Part shown: positions 29,055 to 37,300 of the stretch, piece by piece | Numbering within the stretch: position 1 is the stretch's first letter | Layout: every line of letters begins with the position of its first letter | Assembly: GCF_900103985.1 (NCBI RefSeq) | Contig: NZ_FNIE01000016.1 | Span: forward strand, 80,083-144,082 | Source of the DNA: Actinacidiphila guanduensis | GTDB lineage: Bacteria; Actinomycetota; Actinomycetes; Streptomycetales; Streptomycetaceae | Length of the DNA stretch: 64,000 nucleotides | Direction of reading: 5' to 3' | Notes under the pieces: model-generated | What the model was told of the DNA's origin: nothing | What the model saw: the letters and a program-made list of their open reading frames with translations, nothing else | The model's database searches: none | Program-made: the position numbers and the translations under genes

Positions 29055-32000
29055 GTGGCTAAGGTCCGGGTATACGAACTCGCCAAGGAGATGGGAGTCG
29101 AGAGCAAGGTCGTCATGGCCAAGCTCCAGGAACTCGGCGAATTCGTCCGTTCGGCGTCCTCGACGATCGAGGCGCCGGTTGTCCGCAAACTGACCGACGC
29201 TTTCCAGGGATCCTCCGGCGGTGGCGCCGGAAAGACCGCTGCGAAGCCGTCCGCGCCGCGCAAGGCGGCGCCCTCTCCCGTGGCCGGCCGCGGGAGCGCC
29301 CCGACGCCGGGCCCGACCCCGGGGCCGGCGCGTCCTGCTGCCCCGGCGCCGGCGCCCAAGCCCGGCACCCCGGCCGCCCCGAACGGCGGCTCCGCGCCGG
29401 CGTCCGGTCCGCGTCCCGGGCCCCGTCCGGCTCCGGCCCCGCGGCCCGCGCCGGCCGCGCCCGTGCCGGCCGCCGAGTTCCAGGCCCCGCCCGCCGCGCC
29501 GCCGTCGTCGGCGCCGCGTCCCGGCACCACCCCCGGCCCGCGCCCGGCCCGTCCGGCCGGCGGCCAGGGCGCCGGTCAGCGCGACGGCCAGCGTGACGGC
29601 GGCCAGCGCTCCGGCGGCTCCCGTCCGGCTCCCGGCCAGGGCGGTCCCCGTCCCGGCGCCCCGCGTCCCGCGGGCCCGCGCCCGGGCAACAACCCCTTCA
29701 CGTCCGGCTCCACCGGCATGCCGCGCCCCGGTGGCGCGCCGCGTCCCGGCGGCGGCCAGGGCGGTGCCCCGCGTCCGGCCGCTCCCGGCCAGGGCGCCCC
29801 GCGTCCCGGTGGCGCGCCCCGTCCGGGTGCCCCCGGCGGCCAGGCCGGTCCCGGCGGTGCCCGTCCGACTCCGGGCGGCATGCCGCGTCCCCAGTCCTCC
29901 GGCCCGCGCCCGAACCCGGGCATGATGCCGCAGCGTCCCTCCGGCGGTCCCGGCGGCCGTCCGGGTGGTCCCGGCGGCCGTCCCGGCGGTCCCGGTGGCC
30001 GTCCCGGCGGTCCGGGCGGGCGTCCGGGTGGCGGCGGCTTCGCCGGCCGTCCCGCGGGTCCCGGCGGCGGTGGCCGTCCGGGCGGCGGTGGCGGCGGCTT
30101 CGGCGGCCCGCGTCCCGGTGGCGGTGCCCCCGGCGGCGGCGGTGGCGGCTTCGGCGGCCGTCCCGGCGGTGGCTTCGGCGGCCGTCCCGGCGGCCCCGGC
30201 GGCCGTGGCGGAACGCAGGGTGCCTTCGGTCGCGGCCCCGGTGGCCGTCCGGCCCGCGGGCGCAAGAGCAAGCGGCAGCGCCGCCAGGAGTACGAGGCCA
30301 TGCAGGCCCCGTCCGTGGGCGGTGTGCTGCTGCCCCGCGGCAACGGCCAGACCGTGCGCCTGTCGCGCGGTGCCTCCCTCACCGACTTCGCCGAGAAGAT
30401 CAACGCCAACCCGGCGTCGCTCGTCCAGGTGATGCTCAACCTCGGCGAGATGGTCACGGCCACCCAGTCGGTGTCGGACTCCACCCTGGAGCTGCTCGCC
30501 GACGAGATGAACTACGTGCTGGAGATCGTCAGCCCGGAGGAGGAGGACCGCGAGCTGCTCGAGTCCTTCGACATCGAGTTCGGCGAGGACGAGGGCGGCG
30601 AGGAGGCCCTGCAGCCGCGGCCGCCGGTGGTCACCGTCATGGGCCACGTCGACCACGGCAAGACCCGCCTGCTCGACGCGATCCGCAAGACCAACGTGGT
30701 CGCGGGCGAGGCCGGCGGCATCACCCAGCACATCGGCGCCTACCAGGTGGCGACGGAGGTCAACGGCGAGGAGCGCCGCATCACCTTCATCGACACCCCC
30801 GGTCACGAGGCGTTCACCGCCATGCGTGCCCGCGGTGCGAAGTCCACCGACATCGCGATCCTGGTGGTCGCGGCGAACGACGGTGTGATGCCGCAGACCA
30901 TCGAGGCGCTCAACCACGCCAAGGCGGCCGACGTGCCGATCGTGGTGGCGGTCAACAAGATCGACGTCGAGGGCGCCGACCCGACGAAGGTGCGCGGCCA
31001 GCTCACCGAGTTCGGCCTGGTCGCCGAGGAGTACGGCGGCGACACGATGTTCGTCGACATCTCCGCCAAGCAGGGGCTCAACATCGACCAGCTGCTGGAG
31101 GCCGTGGTCCTCACCGCGGACGCCTCGCTCGACCTGCGGGCCAACCCCGAGCAGGACGCGCAGGGCATCGCGATCGAGGCGCACCTGGACCGCGGGCGTG
31201 GCGCCGTGGCGACCGTCCTGGTCCAGCGCGGCACCCTGCGGGTCGGCGACACCATGGTGGTCGGCGACGCGTACGGCCGGGTCCGGGCGCTGCTGGACGA
31301 CAGCGGCGCCAACGTGGAGGAGGCACTGCCCTCGACTCCGGTGCTGGTGCTCGGTCTGACCAACGTGCCGGGCGCGGGCGACAACTTCCTCGTCGTGGAC
31401 GAGGACCGCACCGCCCGCCAGATCGCCGAGAAGCGTGCCGCCCGCGAGCGGAACGCGGCGTTCGCCCGCAAGGGCCGCAGGTTCTCGCTGGAGAACCTGG
31501 ACGAGGCGCTCAAGGCCGGTGAGGTGCAGGAACTCAACCTCATCATCAAGGGCGACGCGTCCGGTTCGGTCGAGGCCCTGGAGTCCTCGCTCATGCAGCT
31601 CGACGTCGGCGAGGAGGTCGACATCCGCGTGCTGCACCGCGGCGTGGGTGCGGTCACCGAGTCGGACATCGACCTGGCGACCGGCTCCGACGCGATCGTG
31701 ATCGGCTTCAACGTGCGCGCCGCGGGGCGTGCCACGCAGATGGCCGAGCGCGAGGGCGTGGACGTGCGCTACTACTCGGTGATCTACCAGGCCATCGAGG
31801 AGATCGAGGCGGCCCTGAAGGGCATGCTGAAGCCGGAGTACGAGGAGGTGGAGCTCGGCACCGCCGAGATCCGCGAGGTCTTCCGCTCCTCCAAGCTCGG
31901 CAACATCGCCGGTGTGCTGGTGCGCTCCGGCGAGGTCCGGCGCAACACCAAGGCCCGCCTGCTCCGCGACAACAAGGTCATCGCGGAGAACCTCACCATC

Positions 32001-32141
32001 GAGGGCCTGCGCCGGTTCAAGGACGACGTCACCGAGATTCGTGAGGGTTACGAGGGCGGTATCAACCTCGGCAACTACAACGACATCAAGATCGACGACG
32101 TCATCGCCACCTACGAGATGCGCGAGAAGCCGCGCGGCTGA
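29055..32141 (+). CDS. infB: translation initiation factor IF-2
   Basis: A 1,028-residue GTPase that brings fMet-tRNA to the 30S subunit. The N-terminal IF2_N module is at residues 1-55. A low-complexity Pro/Gly/Arg region (about residues 60-400, units like GGRPGGP) follows, as in other streptomycete IF-2. A second IF2_N, then the G domain with GHVDHGKT at residues 530-537, DTPGHE and NKID follow, then domains II-IV. GTG 29055 is preceded by AAAAGGAG. The leader holds the micro-ORF chain. Confidence 0.97.
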   Translation: MAKVRVYELAKEMGVESKVVMAKLQELGEFVRSASSTIEAPVVRKLTDAFQGSSGGGAGKTAAKPSAPRKAAPSPVAGRGSAPTPGPTPGPARPAAPAPAPKPGTPAAPNGGSAPASGPRPGPRPAPAPRPAPAAPVPAAEFQAPPAAPPSSAPRPGTTPGPRPARPAGGQGAGQRDGQRDGGQRSGGSRPAPGQGGPRPGAPRPAGPRPGNNPFTSGSTGMPRPGGAPRPGGGQGGAPRPAAPGQGAPRPGGAPRPGAPGGQAGPGGARPTPGGMPRPQSSGPRPNPGMMPQRPSGGPGGRPGGPGGRPGGPGGRPGGPGGRPGGGGFAGRPAGPGGGGRPGGGGGGFGGPRPGGGAPGGGGGGFGGRPGGGFGGRPGGPGGRGGTQGAFGRGPGGRPARGRKSKRQRRQEYEAMQAPSVGGVLLPRGNGQTVRLSRGASLTDFAEKINANPASLVQVMLNLGEMVTATQSVSDSTLELLADEMNYVLEIVSPEEEDRELLESFDIEFGEDEGGEEALQPRPPVVTVMGHVDHGKTRLLDAIRKTNVVAGEAGGITQHIGAYQVATEVNGEERRITFIDTPGHEAFTAMRARGAKSTDIAILVVAANDGVMPQTIEALNHAKAADVPIVVAVNKIDVEGADPTKVRGQLTEFGLVAEEYGGDTMFVDISAKQGLNIDQLLEAVVLTADASLDLRANPEQDAQGIAIEAHLDRGRGAVATVLVQRGTLRVGDTMVVGDAYGRVRALLDDSGANVEEALPSTPVLVLGLTNVPGAGDNFLVVDEDRTARQIAEKRAARERNAAFARKGRRFSLENLDEALKAGEVQELNLIIKGDASGSVEALESSLMQLDVGEEVDIRVLHRGVGAVTESDIDLATGSDAIVIGFNVRAAGRATQMAEREGVDVRYYSVIYQAIEEIEAALKGMLKPEYEEVELGTAEIREVFRSSKLGNIAGVLVRSGEVRRNTKARLLRDNKVIAENLTIEGLRRFKDDVTEIREGYEGGINLGNYNDIKIDDVIATYEMREKPRG

Positions 32142-32166
32142 CCCGCATCCCGCACGGGCGCTTCCC

Positions 32167-32203
32167 GGGGCCGGTCGGCGGAGTAAATCCGTCGATCGGC
32201 CCC
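32167..32203 (+). terminator. 16-bp stem-loop after infB
   Basis: Arms 32167-32182 and 32188-32203 pair over 16 positions with two G-T wobbles and a GTAAA loop. No T-run follows and ylxP begins 25 bases later, so it may be a processing or attenuation hairpin within the operon. Confidence 0.6.
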
Positions 32204-32227
32204 GGCCGTCGCCTGTACCGTCGAGAC

Positions 32228-32521
32228 ATGTACGCGGGTACTTTGCGTTTCGACCTGCTCCTGGGCGACGTACGGTCGCTGAAGGAGAAGCGGTCCGTCG
32301 TCCGCCCGATCGTCGCCGAGCTGCACCGCAAATTCGCGGTCAGCGTGGCCGAGACCGGCGGCCAGGACCTCTACCGCAGGGCCGAGATAGGAATAGCGGT
32401 GGTGTCGGGGGAACTGGCACACGTCAAGGACGTCCTGGACCGGTGCGAGCGCTGGATGGTCGCCCGGCCCGAGGTGGAGCTGCTGTCGGCCCGGCAGCGC
32501 ATCCACGGCGACGACGACTGA
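32228..32521 (+). CDS. ylxP: YlxP (DUF503) family protein
   Basis: A 97-residue protein with the DUF503 start (YAGTLRFDLLLGDVRSLKEK) and the helix ending ARPEVELLSARQRIH. It is always found between infB and rbfA in this operon type. Relatives are thought to take part in ribosome-linked processes, but no reaction is established. Confidence 0.9.
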   Translation: MYAGTLRFDLLLGDVRSLKEKRSVVRPIVAELHRKFAVSVAETGGQDLYRRAEIGIAVVSGELAHVKDVLDRCERWMVARPEVELLSARQRIHGDDD

Positions 32522-32552
32522 TCCACCACCGAGGACGAAGAGAGAGAAGACG

Positions 32553-33128
32553 ATGACCGACACCGCGCGGGCGCGCAAGCTGGCGGACCGCATCCGGGTC
32601 GTGGTCGCCGAGACCCTGCAGCGCCGGATCAAGGACCCGCGGCTGGGCTACGTGACGATCACCGACACCAGGGTCACCGGTGACCTGCGGGAGGCGACGG
32701 TCTTCTACACCGTCTACGGGGACGACGAGGAGCGCGCCGCCTCCGCGGCCGCGCTGGAGAGCGCCAAGGGGGTGCTGCGCTCCGAGGTCGGCCGGCAGAC
32801 CGGTGTGCGCTTCACGCCCACCCTGGCCTTCGTCGCCGACGCCCTGCCCGACAACGCCCGCACCATCGACGACCTGCTCGCCAAGGCCCGTGCGGCCGAC
32901 GAGGAGGTCCGCAAGGCCGCCACGGACGCGCAGTACGCCGGCGACGCCGACCCGTACCGCAAGCCCGCGGACGAAGCCGATGACGTGGACGGCGTGGACG
33001 GCGAGGACGGCGAGGACGGCGAGGACGGCGAGGACGAGGTGGCGGGCGCCCCGGACGGAGCTTCCGGGACGTCCTCGGATGCCTCAGATGCCTCGGAGTC
33101 CGGCGAGGACGGTCCCGCGCGCGCATGA
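32553..33128 (+). CDS. rbfA: 30S ribosome-binding factor RbfA with acidic tail
   Basis: A 191-residue protein. Residues 1-115 are RbfA, a KH-like fold (ADRIRVVVAETLQRRIKDPRLG and PTLAFVADALPDNARTIDDLL) that helps mature the 16S 5' end. The last 70 residues are an Asp/Glu/Ser/Ala tail that contains four identical 9-base units (GGCGAGGAC). The stop overlaps the truB start (ATGA). Confidence 0.93.
   Translation: MTDTARARKLADRIRVVVAETLQRRIKDPRLGYVTITDTRVTGDLREATVFYTVYGDDEERAASAAALESAKGVLRSEVGRQTGVRFTPTLAFVADALPDNARTIDDLLAKARAADEEVRKAATDAQYAGDADPYRKPADEADDVDGVDGEDGEDGEDGEDEVAGAPDGASGTSSDASDASESGEDGPARA
33000..33035 (+). repeat. four 9-bp tandem repeats inside rbfA
   Basis: GGCGAGGAC is repeated four times exactly, encoding a Gly-Glu-Asp run. 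The in-frame unit length allows tail-length variation without frameshift. Confidence 0.9.
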
Positions 33129-34021
33129 GCCCCCGTTCCACCGGACCCTCCGGCCTCGTCATCGTCGACAAGCCCGCGGGGCTCACCTCCCACGGCGTCG
33201 TCTCCCGGCTGCGCCGGCTCGCCGGGACCCGGCGGGTCGGGCACGCCGGGACCCTGGACCCCATGGCGACGGGCGTGCTCGTCATCGGTGTGGAGAAGGC
33301 GACCCGGCTGCTCGGCCACCTCGCCCTCACCGAGAAGGAGTACACCGCCACCATCCGGCTCGGCCAGGCCACGGTCACCGACGACGCCGAGGGCGAGGTC
33401 ACCTCCGCCGCGCCGGCGGCCGGGATCACTCGCGCCCAGGTGGACGCGGGGGTCGCCGCGCTGACCGGGCCGATCGAGCAGGTGCCCTCGAAGGTCAGCG
33501 CCATCAAGGTCGGCGGGGTGCGCTCCTACACCCGGGTGCGCGAGGGCGAGGACTTCGAACTGGCCGCCCGCCCGGTGACGGTCCGTTCGTTCACCGTGCA
33601 CGAAATGCGGACGCCGCAGGACGCGCCCGAGGTGCTGGACCTGGACGTCACCGTGGTCTGCTCCTCGGGCACCTACATCCGGGCGCTTGCCCGGGACCTG
33701 GGCGCCGGCCTCGGTGTCGGCGGCCACCTCACCGCGCTGCGCCGCACCCGGGTGGGGCCGTACGACCTGGCGGCCGCGCGCACCCTGGAGCAGCTGGAGG
33801 AGTCCTTCGCGGTGCTGCCGATCGAGCAGGCGGCCGCGGCGGCCTTCCCGCGGTGGGACGTGCCCGCCGACGGGGCCCGGCTGCTCGCCAACGGCGTGCG
33901 CATCGCGACGCCCGCGCTCGGAGCGGGCCCGCACGCCGCCTTCGACCCCGAGGGGCGCCTGGTGGCGCTGGTGGAGGACGAGGGGGGCAAGGCGCGGATC
34001 GTGGCGGGCTTCGCGTCCTAG
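33125..34021 (+). CDS. truB: tRNA pseudouridine(55) synthase
   Basis: A 298-residue enzyme that makes pseudouridine 55 in the T-loop of tRNAs. The catalytic Asp is Asp45 in HAGTLDPMATGVL. The KPAGLTSHGVVSRLRR N-terminus, SGTYIRALARDLG and a C-terminal PUA-like part are present. It overlaps rbfA by four bases. A 348-base gap follows before the next start. Confidence 0.95.
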   Translation: MSPRSTGPSGLVIVDKPAGLTSHGVVSRLRRLAGTRRVGHAGTLDPMATGVLVIGVEKATRLLGHLALTEKEYTATIRLGQATVTDDAEGEVTSAAPAAGITRAQVDAGVAALTGPIEQVPSKVSAIKVGGVRSYTRVREGEDFELAARPVTVRSFTVHEMRTPQDAPEVLDLDVTVVCSSGTYIRALARDLGAGLGVGGHLTALRRTRVGPYDLAAARTLEQLEESFAVLPIEQAAAAAFPRWDVPADGARLLANGVRIATPALGAGPHAAFDPEGRLVALVEDEGGKARIVAGFAS

Positions 34022-34369
34022 CCGTTCTCCCGCCTGCTTCGGCTGCCTCGGGCTGCTCCCGGTCGGTCCGGCTTGCGGGCTGCCGCGTGCCGTCTGCGGC
34101 GGACACGCGCCGTGACCGTGCAGCGGGGCCGTCTGTCCCCTGAACAGCCCCGCCCCACGATCCCCTCCACCCCCCTGACCTGTACCTATCCACTTCCCGC
34201 CCGGAAATCACTCCAATGGGCGGGCGCTCGGAGTGAAGCAGGGGGGCGCAGAGGGGCGCGTTCGGTATTCACCCTGTGCGAACGATCACCGGTCACCTAC
34301 CGTCGAAGTACCGCCGAAGCGGGACGAAACGGGGCGCTTCCGGTGCGCTGGGCACGGGGGAGGTCGGGG
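34022..34369 (+). promoter_or_regulatory. intergenic region before the protease-NTPase gene
   Basis: No gene is seen. Near the right end TACCGT (34298-34303) is a plausible -10 box. The upstream bases TGTGC-GAACGA-TCACC (34275-34290) match the CRP-type consensus at eight of ten positions and would overlap the -35 position. The left half contains pyrimidine-rich sequence without a clear terminator. Confidence 0.4.
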
Positions 34370-37300
34370 ATGGGTGGGGCACGGACGCCTGGGGGCGTAC
34401 GCGGTGGTACGGGCGGCAGCCCGCTGATCCGGGTCTGCGACCTGGCCGGACGCCCGCGCGGCACCGGCTTCCTCGCGGACGCCGAGGGCACGCTGGTCAC
34501 CAGCCACGAGGCCGTCGACGGGCTCGCGCGGCTGGTGCTGCACGCCCCCGGGGACCAGGTGTGCCTGGTGGAGGCCGAGGCGGTGACCCCGCTGCCCGCG
34601 TACGGCCTCGCCCTGGTCGCCACGGTGGGGCTCGACGTCCCCGCGCTGCCGATCGCCCCCGCCGGACCCGCGCATCCCGAGGGCAGGGTGCGGCTGCGGC
34701 TGCCCCAGCCGGTCGACGGCACCGTGACCGGCACCTGCGGCGCCACCTACACCGCCACCGACCGCTTCCACCTGCTGGACGAGGTCTACGCACTCGCCCT
34801 CGACGGCGCCGGCCTCACGGCCGCGGGCGCCCAAGGCGTCCCCTCTCCCGCCTCCGGCGCACCCGTCGCCGACGCCGCCACCGGAGCCGTGCTCGGCGTC
34901 ATCGTCACCGCCCTGCACTCCGGCCACCGCAGCGCCGCGCTCGCGGTTCCGCTGCGTACCGACGAGGGTGGCGGACCTCTTGCCGAGGTGCTCGCGCGCA
35001 ACGCGGCCACCGTGCCCGCCCACGGCCCGCATCTGAACCTCGCCGGGGCGCTGTGCCTGACCGCCGCCTCCGTGGGCACCCCGGCGGCCGGCCCCTGGCG
35101 GGAACCCGTCACCCGGCCCGGCCCCGCCGAAGCCCTGGCCGCCTTCCTGGAGGACCAGGGTCCGGCCGCCCCGCTCGTCCTCGCCCTCACCGGGGAGCCC
35201 GGCAGCGGCCGCACCACCGAGCTGGCCGCCTTCGCGCTGCAGCGCACCCGCGGCCCCCGGCAGGCGCCCACCGTATGGGTGCGTGGCGCCGAACTGCGCC
35301 CGGGCGACGGCAGTGTGCGGGACGCCGTCGAACGCTCGCTGCGCGATGCCGCCCGCACCGTCGGCGCCGGCGGCCTCGTGCCCAGCGGGGCGCACGGGCT
35401 GTCCGACGCCGTGGCCGGGCTCGCCCGCAGGTGCGGGCGTCCGCTGACCGTCGTCCTGGACGCGCCCGAGGAGATGCCGCCCGTCCTCGCCCACGACCTG
35501 CCCGAGTGGACCGCCCGCACCGCCGCCTGGCTGCACACCGCCGGTGTCCGGCTCGTCCTCGGCTGCCGTCCCGAACTGTGGGAGCAGATGGGGGAGTTGC
35601 TGCCACCGGAGATGCTGTACGGGACGAGGGCGCCCGGCGGGCGGCCGCTGCCGCCGTGCGTGCGCCTGGGCGACCTGCGGCCGGGCGAGGCCGCGCTGGC
35701 CCGGGCCCGCTACGGCCTGCCCGAAGGGTCCGTCCGTGAGGAGGACGCGCGGCATCCGCTGACGCTGCGGCTGCTGGCGGAGGTGCGGCGGGCGGTGGGG
35801 GAGACGGCGGCGGCGCCGCCGGGGGAGGAACCGGTCGGCGGCGTACGGGTGGAAGGCGCGGCGCCAGTGGAAGGCGGCTTCGTAGGGGCCCGCGGTGCGG
35901 GAGGGGCCGGCGGCGCCACGGAGGACTTCGGGCGCGCTGTCGTGTCGGCCGGATCCGCCGCGCCGGGGGAGGAGGCGCCGAGCCGCGGCGAGATCTTCGG
36001 CGCGTACCTGGACCTGGTGAGCCTGCGGATCGCCACGCGGCTGGCGGCAGGAGCGGTGCCGCCCGAGACGGGGCCGGGCGTGCGGCGGCTGGCCGCGCGG
36101 GTCGCCGGTCGGGTGCACGAGGCGGCACGGCACTGCCTGGGGCCGGGACAGGGGGAGGTGGACCGCGAGGCGTTCGAGGCGCTGTTCCCGTGGCGTACCG
36201 GGTGGGCGGCGGCCGTCCTGGGCGAGGGGCTGCTGGTGCCGGCGGGTGCCGGATACCGGTTCGCCCACGAGGAGTTCGCCGACTGGCTGCAGTCCCTCCA
36301 CCTCGACCTGCCCACCGCCCTGCACGCCCTCGTCCACCGCTGGACCCCAGCCGCGGGCCGCCCCGCCCCGCCCGCGCCCGGCGGCGAGGCCCCCGTACGG
36401 CTCCCGTCGCGTCCCGGCGGCCGGGCCGGCCACCCGCCGCCGGTGCCCGCGGCACCGCCCGTCGCCCCGGCCGCGTACCCGCGCTCGCTGCCCGTACCGC
36501 GGCACCGGGCGGGCCCGGTCGTCCAGGCGCTGCGGGCCGCGCCCGAGCCCGCCCGGGCCGTCCATCTGCGAGCCCTTGCCGAGGCACTGGAGTGCGGTGC
36601 CCCGCCGCCCAGGGCGCCCGTGCCCCGGCGCGTGGGGCCCGTGGCGGCCCCCGAGCCGGACGGGGACCTCGACACGGAGACGGTGCCGATGCCCCGTACG
36701 ACGGCCGACCTACGGCCGGGGGAGTCCCCCGTGGCCACCCTCAGGCGCAGGGAGGCGCAGTGGTGGGCGGCGCATCTGCTGCGGGAGGCGGTGCTGGCCG
36801 CGCCGGACGCGCGCCCTTACCGCGAGACGCTGCGGGCGCTGGCCGGGAGCATCGTCGTACGGTCCGTGGCGGCGGGCGGCTTCGCGCGCGAACCCCTGGG
36901 CGGGCTGGCGGCGTTCGGGCCCTGGTTCTGGCGCCGGCTGCCGCTGCCCGCGGCCGAACGGCTGGACCTGCTGCGGCTGCTGCTGCCCGCGGACGCGCCA
37001 CCCGGCGGTCACGGTGCCCCGGGTGCGGCGGGCGCTCTCGCCGGTGCCGGGGGTTCGGGGGCAGGCGCTGCGGGTTCGGGTGCGGCGGGTGCTTCCGGCG
37101 GCGCCGGCGGCCTCAGTCGCACTGGCGCGCTCGGCGGTGCCGGTGCCCTCGGCGGTAGCGGCGCTCTCGGTAGTGCCAGCCGTTCTGGGCATGGCACGGC
37201 TCAGGTGGCCCACGGCGAGCCCGGCGGCGAGCGCTTCCTGACCGCCGTGGCCCGGCTGCTGCGCGACGATCCCGCGGTGGGCGTGCCGGCGGTGTGCGGC

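Noticed and set aside
29900..30260. Dense short repeats that could suggest a CRISPR array
   Set aside because: They are in-frame codon repeats of IF-2 without constant repeats and unique spacers.
28830..31637. A 935-codon minus-strand frame opposite infB
   Set aside because: It is the antisense of the IF-2 repeat region and GTPase domain; its Thr/Ala/Gly repeats only mirror the coding repeats.
34073..34369. Extended N-terminus of the protease/NTPase protein from 34073
   Set aside because: ATG 34370 has an excellent ribosome-binding site and the protein similarity starts shortly after; the upstream residues are Arg-rich noise and would include the promoter.
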